DNA from: an uncultured Draconibacterium sp.
GTDB taxonomy: Bacteria; Bacteroidota; Bacteroidia; Bacteroidales; Prolixibacteraceae
Direction of reading: 5' to 3'
Assembly: GCF_963675065.1 (NCBI RefSeq)
Contig: NZ_OY775905.1
Location: 566,001-630,000, forward strand
DNA length: 64,000 nt
Below, piece after piece: positions 23,301-28,951 of the stretch (the stretch's first letter is position 1; each line of letters begins with the position of its first letter). Below the pieces are notes generated by a model that made no database searches, was not told the DNA's origin, and worked only from the letters and a program-made list of their open reading frames with translations. The translations under genes and the position numbers were made by a program.

Positions 23301-24428
23301 GGAGTTTCAGGAAGTACTTGTGCCAGCCACGAAGATGTGGTAACTGTTTTCATTAACCGTCTTCCGGTAGTTTCTGCTGGAGATGACGCATGGAGTTGCC
23401 AGGAAGAAAGTTTCCAACTTTCGGGTGCTTCATTGGAATATGCAGAAACAATACTTTGGACTACCAGTGGTTCTGGTTCATTCGACGATAAAACGGCAGA
23501 AAATCCTGTATACACTCCAAGCGAGTCTGATATTGCGAATGGTGGTGCCGTTTTAACCGTAACGGGTACTCCGGCAGGATTATGCAGCGTTGTTTCCGAT
23601 GAAATGACGCTCAATATTTCACCAGCTTCAACTGTTGATGCTGGTGAAAATACGCACACTTGCTACAACACCGAAATTAAGATTACAGGAGCCAGCGCAT
23701 CAAACTATGCAACTTTAGATTGGACAACAACAGGGCTGGGTACCTTGCAAGATGCAGAAACATTAAATCCAACTTATGTGCCGGCTGATGACGAAACAGG
23801 AGTGATTAAGCTCACCCTTACCATAACGTCTGGTCCAGGATGTTCTGCCGAAACAATGACCGATAGTATGGAACTTGAAATACTGCCGCCATTAATAGTT
23901 GATATTGGAGACGATGAAACAATCTTTAGTAATACTACTATTTCATTGTCAGCCGAAGTGTTTAACGGAACTGATTCGTACTTCTATCAATGGGAACCTG
24001 GCTCAAGTGTTATTGACCAGAGCTCGAATACTACGGAAACTATTCAGCTAATTGGTACAACTACCTTCGAGGTATTGGTAATAGATGCAAATACAGGATG
24101 TACAGCATACGACGATATGACTGTTTATGTTGAAGATCAAGCTGAAAGTATTGTAGAGTTTTACCGTGGTTTCTCGCCAAATGGAGATGGCACAAATGAT
24201 ACCTGGACCATTAAGGGTATTGAAAAATTTCCATTGAATAAAGTAGTGATCTTTAACCGTTGGGGTGACAAAGTACGTGAATTGTATAATTATAACAATA
24301 CCTCGGTAGTATGGGATGGGACCAATGATGAAGGCAAAGAGTTGGTAGACGGAACATACTATTACATTGTAAACCTACTAAACGTTGAAGAATTTACCGG
24401 GTGGGTTCATATTCGTTCAGACCGATAA
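8301..24428 (+). CDS. Giant multidomain T9SS-secreted surface adhesin, SprB-like (5375 residues)
   Basis: I chose the ATG at 8301 over an upstream TTG at 8274 because it directly precedes a signal peptide (MKNFTLLSKV, hydrophobic core, cleavage near TSGQ). Modules in order: about 18 PKD/Ig-like units of 85-100 residues, most opening ADAGADQxxC with a second Cys near the end; about ten shorter PKD-like units opening NPxPxV...C; a DUF11-like unit (from 16138); SprB repeats (16.7-20.3 kb) including a 930-bp near-identical tandem array; an Ig-like unit; two DUF11-like units (20.86-21.7 kb); three HYR units with (E/T)(A/D)P(E/V) starts (22.0-22.8 kb); about five PKD-like units; and a type-B T9SS sorting domain (about residues 5285-5375) with GFSPNGDGTNDTW and VVIFNRWGDKV. 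SprB of Flavobacterium is a mobile gliding adhesin; gliding here is not shown. Precise unit counts are by eye. Confidence 0.92.
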   Translation: MKNFTLLSKVRSSHLCLVLFSLLISVLNTSGQNCSVNAGIDDAICINEQLFLEGSYTEPLQTNADLIWTQVEGPAATIVDPLNLKTEVKNLIAGETYTFRISTTCGDGAFTFQDVTYTVLEASIADAGDDAIYCPGDAATLSANSAGTNETGQWTGGGNGISIDDINNPNSSLTISGENSGSATLRWTISNDNGCNTFDEVIITNRGGVSPVSAGADQDLSYCYSGFQSTQLQGSYAGSGIDGQIGTWTIISGPNVPTINNPNANSTLVTNLIEGSYVFRWTVNGPCISGYDEVTINVPAPTADITNASAEADQVFCDISRTSTVLNGNSPLYINEDVEWVQTSGPQATIVSPNSPVTQITGLSSPNSYSFRYTISNPTLGPDGCSSSDVITVSYLPNPPSLTIDSDDPIINDCGENTATIDFTAGGSGTSQFRILSGPASSGFSFPTGWTNAGTSPLTITGLTVLGTYVVEMRRATTTGIDCSTQFDQISIVISETTIASNPGTAQILNCNVTTTDLVGNDPGNLEGTWSQVSGPTEIILTNIHSPVLTIENLQPNAVYVFRWLISGGPYCETSQQDVTVITASTEPTAVGAGNDQAVCSNTPVYLDAEYPTYVFELGTWSVTPSDGVTFSDVNDPRAIVNGLDAFTSYTFTWTISNGCGFSSNSTTVDVSGDEGPIESHAGADQCLNTGTTTIQLDGNDPASGTGQWFKVSGPGTVIFTDDTQYDTEVSVTSDGNYQFEWVISSGVGCSPTRDTMEVTIDAAVTTADAGADQEICGNEVTLTGNIPTTGTPQWTQISGNAGYTIQSPNSNSTLVTGLASGVYVFEYAISNGVCTSSDLVTIYVSEPPSTADAGDDKDLCGESSTTMNALAPADGTGLWSVISGPNTPNIVNQNSPISSVSNLITGTYTLQWTVYGGIFCPSSADTVIITVVREADAGADQSYCEEITAVNLTGTTASSGTWSQVSGPNTSTITSTSGNTATTSDLIPGIYEFEYEITATGCSTADTMTVTLFEPPSTADAGTDFEVCNAASFSLNATPPVSGTGTWSVLSGPAGGSFDDVNTPNATFSNPGYGVYVFQWTVANGDCSNADQVRYTNYQPPSTAVAGDDLDVTCDTIATMAANDPAVGVGEWTFVTKSGDGPNPVITSTILYNTTITNLGPQTDGNPETYTFRWTISNGSECTPTFDEINITVYETPTPADAGPDQELCEQASVTLNAVPATTGSGTWTQISPSVTTESITTSSNPNTTVTGLITGETYVFEWTTETSFCSSSEQVTITNYQNPTPADASGTSTSYCSIEPLELIGNNPAVGTGEWTQASGNLLSIIDPTNPQTTAIGAKTGETYEFQWTISNGTCSPSSDNVTISVNDLPSQALAGSDLEVCSPSTSATLSGNAPEGTSSGEWSVIASPSGSTHTFDDNTSPTATILNLSVGTYELQWRHYVGSCETTDNMFITVYGATTTADAGTDQELCNVSSTTLEGNVPNTSDGETGKWVRISGPNNPTITNSSDNGTTVTGLTIGVYEFRWKILNGNCPTTSEDFVTITNNPDANAGADQTGTATCGITSVTLNGNAPYPGTGVWTIESGTGGSFNDATSYNSAFSGTSGETYTLRWTLTGGDGLTCTSFDEMTVTFNEEPTVNPVSNQALCNTESTTAINFAGSLSGSGDVNSIIYRWTNDETSIDLAASGTGNIASFAAVNNGTTPVVATITVTPEFDNSGVVCYGDEESFTITVNPTPSVTSIASKTICNGVSVNYDIKSNVSETTFEWSRATVTGITDAGVTGQTTDPISETLTNTTNAPIDVEYIITPTGPTGCVGDDFTLTVTVNPTPDVSASDKIICSNNQAEVTLSSNVSGTTFYYDAPTISGDPGNITGGNARTSPGSTAPINDVLINTTATNQTATYTIYPVYDGCVGSSLDVIVTVQPEPLVADQTLTVCSDEVLSFTLPLGTGVAADTYDITNIELNGLTASAGSPATGNSLSADVIENDAYTNTTDAPVDVVYTITPIAANGCSGQSFIVTATINPEPDIANQTTTTCSGVALDYNLQNLLPAGDMRSGSTFSYSVSSSDETNVPAASDRTTASVGNITDNYTNTTNSSVTITYTVTPTSGQGCTGDNFTLEVTVKPEPVVNNQVEAEICSRSATGVTLGSNHVGTSVAPATFNITNINSSGLSASAGSPATGNGLSANVISNDGWVNTTGSDVDVVYTVVPLSSDGCEGNSFTVTVPVKPEPVASDGSIVVCSGQTLDFSLLNQVTSLQTGATFTYTISSGDETNVPAASDRTVASDTNLTDSYTNNTNSPVDITYTVTPIAANNCLGQEFNITVTVNPEPQVDNPGIQVFCNDDSETLNFSTQNTGGTTSYSWTNNNPSIGLGASGSGNLTFTAANAGTSPISATIEVTPTFENGGNSCTGNPETFTITVNPTGQVNPISDQEFCNSASTTTVTFGTNNTGGTTTYAWTNNNIDIGLAASGSGSTIPSFTATNNTAEPISGTIIVTPTFTNGGTGCAGATEQFVYTVYPTPVVSSESEVIVCSGETLDYEITSETPGTTFSWTAVNYIGTVTGLTPSGTSFTISDELTNAGAADGKVTYTIVPTANSCPGPEFKLEVTVLNCNPKIGVAKQLVNTSYNEDGTADVLFNIRVQNYGNVVLDSIQVVEDLATAFSGNFEVLELSSTSFDVNTSFDGDADQNLLSNSGTSNVLTVGTSTDITLKVKILTAGSYTNQVTASSPSSGGTIDDSQDGSDPDDGSSTLSENGDEEPGNNNEPTPVEIGSCTLTANVTQNTTCANAAGVVELTGSSAGTVTLNGVEKASPAIYSGLQAGWYSAYYTTDANGCIVVANFEIINSNSDLAGSVTAHTNVSCNGGNDGAVTVVPTGGTSPYSFELNGSLVGDGVFTGLSAGEYGAKITDANGCTYTVSFDIDEPTELVAQIVSSTDERCFNAADGTATIDVTGGTSPYSYLWSNGQTTATAVGLADGSYTVTVTDAGGCTVEDIPVTIGGANAVLAVTGSTTDLTCNGDNSGEIDIIVTGGTAPYSYVWSNGLSSEDISNLPAGDYSVVVTDANGCNVTSETFSLTQPAALSLTASNIVNTECNASVGEVTIEEASGTAGTFTVNGVNVTGSSATFTDLPAGYYTATFVATGTGCTAETSFNIINSNSDLAGSVTAHTNVSCNGGNDGTVTVVPTGGTSPYSFELNGSLVGDGVFTGLSAGEYGAKITDANGCTYTVSFDIDEPTELVAQIVSSTDERCFNAADGTATIDVTGGTTPYSYLWSNGQTTATAVGLADGSYTVTVTDAGGCTVEDIPVTIGGANAVLAVTGSTTDLTCNGDNSGEIDITVTGGIAPYSYVWSNGLSSEDISNLPAGDYSVVVTDANGCNVTSETFSLTQPAALSLTASNIVNTECNASVGEVTIGEASGTAGTFTVNGVNVTGSSATFTDLPAGYYTATFVATGTGCTAETSFNIINSNSDLAGSVTAHTNVSCNGGNDGAVTVVPTGGTSPYSFELNGSLVGDGVFTGLSAGEYGAKITDANGCTYTVSFDIDEPTEMVAQIVSSTDERCFNAADGTATIDVTGGTTPYSYLWSNGQTTATAVGLADGSYTVTVTDAGGCTVEDIPVTIGGANAVLAVTGSTTDLTCNGDNSGEIDITVTGGTAPYSYVWSNGLSSEDISNLPAGDYSVVVTDANGCNVTSETFSLTQPAALSLTASNIVNTECNASVGEVTIEEASGTAGTFTVNGVNVTGSSATFTDLPAGYYTATFVATGTGCTAETSFNIINSNSDLAGSVTAHTNVSCNGGNDGAVTVVPTGGTSPYSFELNGSLVGDGVFTGLSAGEYGAKITDANGCTYTVSFDIDEPTKLLAEIISSNDVICNGATNGSATVNATGGTTPYTYVWDDGSSQTTATATGLAADTYMVTVTDANGCTTSTSVSISEPANALAISTANVENPSCYDANDGVIDITVEGGTSPYSYVWSNGQATQDATNLVEGDYSVKITDSLGCTIVGGPYSLSSPGTYTVDAGKDTTICSSEVIALEGSSNVDVVWTTSGTGTFDDATLLHAEYTPSEADISDGQVQLTLTTTSGGSCDDVSDQMVLTIWKQATAYAGIDAVSATGEPYQVLDAEAANYSSINWTHNGLGDLSGASTLSPVYTPGNGETGIISLILEALPEGGDVCLSAKDTMTISIGEEPEIIVEKRTVQVILNDDGSTDITFEFNLENTGNVDLNEIGLIDDLSTTFPGTCNINVLSKTSDNFNVNENFDGITDTQILDAGNTLDVLSKKAVLLTVRISGCDQSQTSFTNEAIAEGTSAGNVTVTHTDLSYISIEEDPAIGLAKQLVTSVANGDGTYSLSFNIRVRNYGTVSLRDITVEDDLDDVFGTGNYVVETITSEYFAVNVNYTGGTGENLLSDNNYLEPSETGAIQLSIKVLSAGSYSNQAKVLGISPRGTEVTDLSHAGTNPDPDADGDPTNNNETTNIELEECTASLNCPDLVSYTRQVSAGECGYIVVGQEFDATTTGDCELASLTHDYELWNSSSLAGAKLPVGTTTINWTAEFASGNTLHCQEMITVEDNEAPEFINCPTDVTYNVALFADACQTGAIWSIPVANDNCSPVEVSQIAGPAQGELLEVGFYTITYQAEDEAGNIETCSFNINVIDTEDPVVVCQSNIIMDADAGACSWKSPNGSLSPLLASSNCEAEVRWRVVGPDGTHTTGEDDVSGFEFDLGTSTVYYTITESASGQDWDCNFTVTVEDSEAPVIECQPTMEVTANAGECSAVVDLIAPTSTDNCSSGLDVFFKIFGPDNSITDDYNYTKVNSYEFENGISHIEWKVVDKAGNQSSCWQNIWVSPDIDALIPDAGENAAICNTDVFTTEATAPAHSNVTWTSTGTGTFAHASQAITMYTPSQNDINDGSVILTITSSTDCTSSSDQMMLILSQPPQVAAGADQSICETELVQLNGSIISSSASVVWSTSGTGTFSESSAFNPVYTPSAEDIEAGQVNLTFRGVSGSTCASHEDVVTVFINRLPVVSAGDDAWSCQEESFQLSGASLEYAETILWTTSGSGSFDDKTAENPVYTPSESDIANGGAVLTVTGTPAGLCSVVSDEMTLNISPASTVDAGENTHTCYNTEIKITGASASNYATLDWTTTGLGTLQDAETLNPTYVPADDETGVIKLTLTITSGPGCSAETMTDSMELEILPPLIVDIGDDETIFSNTTISLSAEVFNGTDSYFYQWEPGSSVIDQSSNTTETIQLIGTTTFEVLVIDANTGCTAYDDMTVYVEDQAESIVEFYRGFSPNGDGTNDTWTIKGIEKFPLNKVVIFNRWGDKVRELYNYNNTSVVWDGTNDEGKELVDGTYYYIVNLLNVEEFTGWVHIRSDR
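14100..15300 (+). repeat. Older, diverged two-module duplication inside the adhesin gene
   Basis: Segments near 14211 and 14826 (both encoding SASAGSPATGN or close) and near 14508 and 15117 (both encoding DETNVPAASDRT) recur at about 610-615 bp. A block of two PKD-like modules, about 204 residues, was therefore duplicated, but with far more divergence than the 930-bp array. Confidence 0.7.
16831..19868 (+). repeat. 930-bp near-identical tandem repeats inside the adhesin gene
   Basis: Copies start at 16831, 17761 and 18691, each exactly 930 bp (310 residues), followed by a partial copy at 19621-19868. By eye I count nine variable positions across the three full copies, several shared in different pairings (copy 3 agrees with copy 1 at some sites and copy 2 at others), a pattern expected from recombination or gene conversion. 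Each unit encodes three SprB modules with TGGTxPYS cores and a fourth Cys-containing module (NTECNASVGEVTI). The period is a multiple of three, so copy-number changes keep the frame. Confidence 0.95.
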
Positions 24429-24455
24429 TTAGTAATAAACAAAAAAATTAGAACG

Positions 24456-25370
24456 ATGAAAAAGATATTTTTAGCAATTATTTTGTTTTGCAATTTGTCG
24501 GTGATGGCACAGCAAGACCCATTGTTTTCACAATATATGTTTAATAAGCTTTTGGTAAATCCCGGATATGCCGGGAGTACCGAAACCTTCTCAGTAGATT
24601 TATTAAGCCGCTACCAGTGGGTAGGAATAGAGGGTGCACCTAAAACAACAACTCTGGCCGCGCAAACCTTATTGGGCGATCATGTTGGTGTTGGAGCTTA
24701 CCTTTTTCGCGATGAAATTGGCCCTACCATCAACCAGGGATTTATGGCAACATATTCCTATCGTATTATGACCCGTCATGGTTGGCTATCATTTGGTATC
24801 CAGGGTGGATTTAAATATTTTGATTTCGATTGGAATGCGATTAACACCGAATATCCCGACCAAATGTTTGACCCGCAAGATGTTAGACGTTTTTCACCTG
24901 ATGTAAATTTGGGTTTGTATTATTACACGCTAAGATTTTTTGCAGGTATCTCCTCTAAGCAACTTCTGGAAAATGAGTATGGAGAATTTACTACATCAAA
25001 TGGAGCTTCTTCATTCTCCAGATTGAAACGACATTTTTATGCCATGACAGGTATGCTTTTCCCAATAAACGACCGGATGACTTTCCGTCCGTCAATTATG
25101 GGAAAGTATGTAAATAATGCACCGGTTCAGTTCGATTTTAATGCCAGCATAATATTTAACGATGTGTTTTGGGTAGGCGCTGCATTCAGAACCGAAAAAG
25201 CAGTTGTCTTTCTTACGGAGTTTAATATTACAAAAAGCATGAGGTTAGGGTACTCCTTCGACCTTTATTTAAACGAACTACAGTCGCATAATAATGGCTC
25301 TCACGAAATTCGTTTGGGCTTTGATATTCGTCAAAAACAAGATCGAATGAAAACACCTCGCTATTTTTAA
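24456..25370 (+). CDS. PorP/SprF family type IX secretion outer-membrane protein
   Basis: A 304-residue protein with a signal peptide (cleavage near VMAQ) and the family hallmark QQDPLFSQYMFN followed by NPGYAGS right after it. The rest is a predicted beta-barrel with alternating aromatic strands, ending in a basic tail. SprF-type proteins are needed to export or anchor the large SprB-type adhesin encoded beside them; in other T9SS studies PorP/SprF proteins bind type-B C-terminal domains. The gene follows the adhesin by 27 bases and precedes the OmpA gene by 19, so the three form an operon, and the adhesin is its likely client (inference from context). Confidence 0.93.
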   Translation: MKKIFLAIILFCNLSVMAQQDPLFSQYMFNKLLVNPGYAGSTETFSVDLLSRYQWVGIEGAPKTTTLAAQTLLGDHVGVGAYLFRDEIGPTINQGFMATYSYRIMTRHGWLSFGIQGGFKYFDFDWNAINTEYPDQMFDPQDVRRFSPDVNLGLYYYTLRFFAGISSKQLLENEYGEFTTSNGASSFSRLKRHFYAMTGMLFPINDRMTFRPSIMGKYVNNAPVQFDFNASIIFNDVFWVGAAFRTEKAVVFLTEFNITKSMRLGYSFDLYLNELQSHNNGSHEIRLGFDIRQKQDRMKTPRYF

Positions 25371-25389
25371 CATTTGAAAGATTAAAGAC

Positions 25390-27426
25390 ATGAAAAAAAG
25401 ATATTTATTCGTATTTCTGGCATCTGTTCTTTGTTTTCAGGTGTTTGCGCAGAATAAAAAAGGAGACAAACTTTTTAAGTACTACAATTACGCCGAAGCG
25501 ATTCCGTATTATTTGAAAGCATACAATAAAGGGAATATCACCGAGCAAAATCATGCAATCCAAAAGTTAGCCGACTGTTATCGGTTAACCAACAATGCAC
25601 CTAAAGCCAGGCAATGGTACAAAAAGGCAGTTATGCTTGATACAACCATTTCAATAAACTGGTTTTATTTAGGGCAATCGTTGCGAAGTTTAGGATTATA
25701 CGATGAAGCTGCCAATGCTTTTAGCACATTTAACCGCCAGGTACCCGACGATGAGTTAGGACAAAGATATTATCAATATTGTGTTGATATTGAGCCCTGG
25801 TTAAGCTTACCTCCAATGGCTGAAATTAAAAATATTGAAGAGCTAAATTCCAAGTATGCTGATTTTTGTCCGGTATTTTATCGAGATGGTATAGTTTTTA
25901 CGTCTGACAGGAAAGAAAACCTTAGTGACAAAATTAATACCTATGGTTGGACTGAATTTAGTTATCTCAATTTATTTTGCACCATACCTCAATACTATAA
26001 AGTATTTTGGAATGGTTTACCGGAGCCCAAAAAGATGTCAACGTCTTTTAACCAAAACTACCACGATGGTCCTGCTTGTTTCTCTAGTGATTACCGTATG
26101 GTGTACATAACAAGAACAGTTGCAAAAAAGGGGAAAAAGCTCGATGGAAACATAAAAACGCATTTACTTAAAATATATTATGCCGAAATCGATGACGACA
26201 AACACCTTGACTATAAGGCATTCGCATTCAATAGCGATGACTATTCAGTAGGTCATCCAGCACTTTCGGAAGATGGACAACAAATAATTTTTTCATCAGA
26301 TATGCCTGGTGGCATGGGAGGCTCCGATTTGTATATGTGCACAATGAAAGATGGCACGTGGGGTGAACCTGTTAATTTGGGTGAAACGATAAACTCGGAG
26401 GAAGATGAAGTTTTTCCGTATTGGGTAAATGATAGTGTTCTCTTCTTTTCTTCCGATGGACATTTGGGCTATGGAGGGTTAGATATTTTTCAAGCTAATT
26501 TTGAGAAAGATGCATGGAGAAAGCCAGAGAACTTAAAATCACCTTTAAATTCGTCGTATGATGATTTTGGCATTGTTCTCAAGGATAATCTGAAAGAAGG
26601 TATGTTCAGTTCAAATCGCCCCGAAGGCAAAGGTAACGACGATATTTATGGTTTTAAGAACCTAGAACGTATAAATGTTGTTTCCGAACCTGTTTTGCAA
26701 ATTAGTGGCCGTGTTGTTGACCAAAGTAATATGCCTTTAGAAGGTGCAACCGTTTTCTTGCTCGACCCAATAACCAGTCAGGTGAAGGTATTAATAACCG
26801 ACAAAAATGGAGTTTATTCTGATGAGGCAGATTACAATCAAAACTATGTGCCAAAAGCCATGAAAGATAGTTATATGGACGATTGCCTCACTTTTCGCAC
26901 ACCTGAGGGGGAAATGGAATCGTATAAAGTACCACACGATCTCGTGTTAACAAAACTTGAGGTAGACCAGGTGTTTAAAGTGGAAAATATTTATTACGAT
27001 TTAGACAAATGGTATATTCGGAAAGATGCTGAAGCTCCGCTGGATAATCTGGTTGCCCTTATGAAGAAATATCCTATTACTGCCGAACTTTCATCACATA
27101 CCGATTGCCGTGCCTCGGATGAGTATAACCGCGAATTGTCACAAAAACGTGCCGAATCTGCCGTGCGCTATATTATTTTGCAAGGCATTGCCCCTTCGCG
27201 TATTACTGCTAAAGGCTATGGCGAAAGCCAATTAGTTAATAAATGTGCAGATGGCGTTGATTGTAAAGAAGAAGAGCATCAGGCTAACCGACGTACAGAG
27301 TTTAAAATTACCTCAGTTGGTTCCCGGGCCGATGGTTACGGAATTGACCTAAGCATATACAAACACGGCGATATCGTGCCTGCAAATATCTTAGGTAGCC
27401 AATTTTTTACTGACTGTATGAAATAG
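25390..27426 (+). CDS. TPR-PD40-OmpA family outer-membrane/peptidoglycan-linked protein
   Basis: A 678-residue protein with a signal peptide (cleavage near VFAQ). Order: TPR-like helices (about 22-130, AIPYYLKAYNKG), PD40/WD40-like propeller repeats (about 150-420, with FTSDR, FSSDMPGGMGGSDLY, FFSSDGHLGYGGLDI, FSSNRPEGKGNDDIY), a CarboxypepD_reg/CNA-B-like domain (about 432-480, GRVVDQSNMPLEGATVFL) and an OmpA C-terminal peptidoglycan-binding domain (about 525-640, with SHTDCRASDEYNRELSQKRA and NRRTEFKI). This is the PorE-like arrangement often encoded after PorP/SprF genes. It probably ties the adhesin export or anchoring machinery to peptidoglycan. Last gene of the operon; a terminator follows at 27467. 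Confidence 0.92.
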   Translation: MKKRYLFVFLASVLCFQVFAQNKKGDKLFKYYNYAEAIPYYLKAYNKGNITEQNHAIQKLADCYRLTNNAPKARQWYKKAVMLDTTISINWFYLGQSLRSLGLYDEAANAFSTFNRQVPDDELGQRYYQYCVDIEPWLSLPPMAEIKNIEELNSKYADFCPVFYRDGIVFTSDRKENLSDKINTYGWTEFSYLNLFCTIPQYYKVFWNGLPEPKKMSTSFNQNYHDGPACFSSDYRMVYITRTVAKKGKKLDGNIKTHLLKIYYAEIDDDKHLDYKAFAFNSDDYSVGHPALSEDGQQIIFSSDMPGGMGGSDLYMCTMKDGTWGEPVNLGETINSEEDEVFPYWVNDSVLFFSSDGHLGYGGLDIFQANFEKDAWRKPENLKSPLNSSYDDFGIVLKDNLKEGMFSSNRPEGKGNDDIYGFKNLERINVVSEPVLQISGRVVDQSNMPLEGATVFLLDPITSQVKVLITDKNGVYSDEADYNQNYVPKAMKDSYMDDCLTFRTPEGEMESYKVPHDLVLTKLEVDQVFKVENIYYDLDKWYIRKDAEAPLDNLVALMKKYPITAELSSHTDCRASDEYNRELSQKRAESAVRYIILQGIAPSRITAKGYGESQLVNKCADGVDCKEEEHQANRRTEFKITSVGSRADGYGIDLSIYKHGDIVPANILGSQFFTDCMK

Positions 27427-27466
27427 AAAATAATGTAAGGGTAAATGAATTCTTAAATGATCTTTT

Positions 27467-27499
27467 AAAACCGGTGAACCAAAAGGTCATCGGTTTTTT
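27467..27499 (+). terminator. Rho-independent terminator of the adhesin operon
   Basis: Stem AAACCGGTGA paired with TCATCGGTTT (one G-T pair), a short loop and a run of T, 40 bases after the stop codon of the OmpA-like gene. Confidence 0.8.
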
Positions 27500-27597
27500 G
27501 TTCTTCATTTTTTCACATTAGTGTCCGGTAAAACTTTAAGATTGCTTCGCAATTGTGAACCAAAGGTATCCCCACGGGGTAATCTGCTCGTTTGTAT
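27500..27597. other. Possible insertion-sequence scar
   Basis: Between the terminator and the DUF819 remnant lies a non-coding stretch with two short palindromes (ATTGCTTCGCAAT at 27541-27553, CCCCACGGGG near 27570-27579) and ATTAGTGTCCGGT near 27518-27530, which reminds me of terminal sequences of Bacteroidota insertion sequences. No transposase is present. This is a weak, memory-based suggestion. Confidence 0.2.
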
Positions 27598-27684
27598 TTA
27601 TTTTTAACAGGACAGGCTGTTGGTATCGCCGGTTATGCCGTTGGAAATTATTTGGGGGTTATCATAGCGTATTTGCTGAAATAG
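27598..27684 (+). pseudogene. Remnant of the 3' end of a DUF819 gene
   Basis: In one frame this stretch reads LFLTGQAVGIAGYAVGNY then LGVIIAYLLK and a stop, matching the C-terminus of the DUF819 protein at 6828-7982 (LTGLVVGIAGYAVGNY, LGVIVAYLLK). A 32-base block is identical; most other differences are at third codon positions. There is no start codon, and a stop codon (27580-27582) cuts the frame just upstream. It is therefore a fragment of a diverged homologue, not a copy made recently from the intact gene. It lies right after the adhesin operon and 10 bases before the convergent peptidase gene. Confidence 0.85.
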
Positions 27685-27694
27685 AAAATCGTTT

Positions 27695-28942
27695 TTACTC
27701 CAGATTCTGAAAATTCTCCCAGATATTCCCCATCATTTCCTGCGAAACAGTAAGCGCATTGCTACGCCATTTTTCGGATGGTGGATAAAACATTTCGTAA
27801 TAACCGGCCAGTGCTTTTAAACTGTCTTTTTCTGATTTATAACCGTAATGTGCGCCCTGATTTTCAGCAATAGAAATGTGTGCCGATTTTACCGCACCAA
27901 TAGTCGATCCGGTATTTAAAGTACCAAATTCCATCAACATGGGTATTGATGTTTTACCGGGTAGTAAATCGCTAATAAATTCAACAAACTGGCCATGAAC
28001 TGTGTAGAAGTCATCCGAGTCGCCCCAATCGATTTGGTAGCCTTTAAATACCTCCTCTGTTTTTGCTTTTAACTCCGGATCATCGATTGGATTCGGGAAC
28101 AGATGCAACTCTCCCCGCTCGCCAAAACCGGTATGCAAATCGAGGTTTAAGAGCGTGGAATAAGGCGCTGCAATGGCGGTTAGTACCTCCGACATGATAG
28201 CCACCTGCGGCTCAAAATCGTGGCCACCAAAATAAATTCCTTCCTGAAATTCGTACTGACCCTGCGCAAAAGCCTGTAACAAAGCCGGCATTCCCTTTCG
28301 GGCAATTTGATTAACAGCCGTTACCAAAAAAAATTTGTTGCACATGCTGTTCATGTTCAGCTTCCCTTTTGGCGTAAGCATATCGTAAAGCGCCACAAAA
28401 CCATCGTTTTTGGTTTCAAAAAGCGAAGGGTCGGTACTGTAATTTCGGTTCAGGTCGACGTTATTTTCGGTAAAACGCCGCTGGTTTTTAAAGCCCCATG
28501 CATTTAAGCCATGCACCAGCAAAACTCCGGTATTATTAAACATTTCAGGCTTAAAAAACTCTGCCATTAGTTGTTGCTGCACCGCACTGCCAACAAAACC
28601 TTCAATACCATGCGTGCCGGAGCAAATCATCACCAGTTTTTCAGTGGTGTCGCTTGCCGGGATGTAGCAAAAATCAATGGTTAAACCCGTGTCGGTTTTA
28701 CTTTCAACAGAACGCGAAAATATTGCCACACTATCAAACCGCGTTTTCAAGGAATTGGCTTGCGCTCTGAACGCTTCCCTGCAATCCTCCCACGAGTTTT
28801 GGTAATAGGCGAGTTTTGTTTTGTCGACCGTTACAACGGGATCGGCGGGCGAATAGGAATTAAAGCTCACATAAGAATACCCCAACAACAGTAAAACCAA
28901 AGCAACGATGGTTACTCCTGCAACTTTTAGAAATTTTTTCAT
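27695..28942 (-). CDS. M14-like metallopeptidase family protein (DUF2817)
   Basis: A 415-residue protein with an N-terminal hydrophobic segment (about residues 5-25) that probably anchors it to the inner membrane facing the periplasm. Zinc-binding residues of the carboxypeptidase-like fold are visible: His111 and Glu114 in GTHGIEGF, His270 in LDLHTGFGERG, with DLNRNY at 163-168 and a later EFGT that could supply the catalytic glutamate. DUF2817 proteins are predicted zinc carboxypeptidases or amidases; no substrate can be named. It follows the small gene at 28952-29155 by 9 bases, suggesting one transcript, and converges on the DUF819 remnant. Confidence 0.8.
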   Translation of the reverse strand: MKKFLKVAGVTIVALVLLLLGYSYVSFNSYSPADPVVTVDKTKLAYYQNSWEDCREAFRAQANSLKTRFDSVAIFSRSVESKTDTGLTIDFCYIPASDTTEKLVMICSGTHGIEGFVGSAVQQQLMAEFFKPEMFNNTGVLLVHGLNAWGFKNQRRFTENNVDLNRNYSTDPSLFETKNDGFVALYDMLTPKGKLNMNSMCNKFFLVTAVNQIARKGMPALLQAFAQGQYEFQEGIYFGGHDFEPQVAIMSEVLTAIAAPYSTLLNLDLHTGFGERGELHLFPNPIDDPELKAKTEEVFKGYQIDWGDSDDFYTVHGQFVEFISDLLPGKTSIPMLMEFGTLNTGSTIGAVKSAHISIAENQGAHYGYKSEKDSLKALAGYYEMFYPPSEKWRSNALTVSQEMMGNIWENFQNLE

Positions 28943-28951
28943 CTCAATTTA

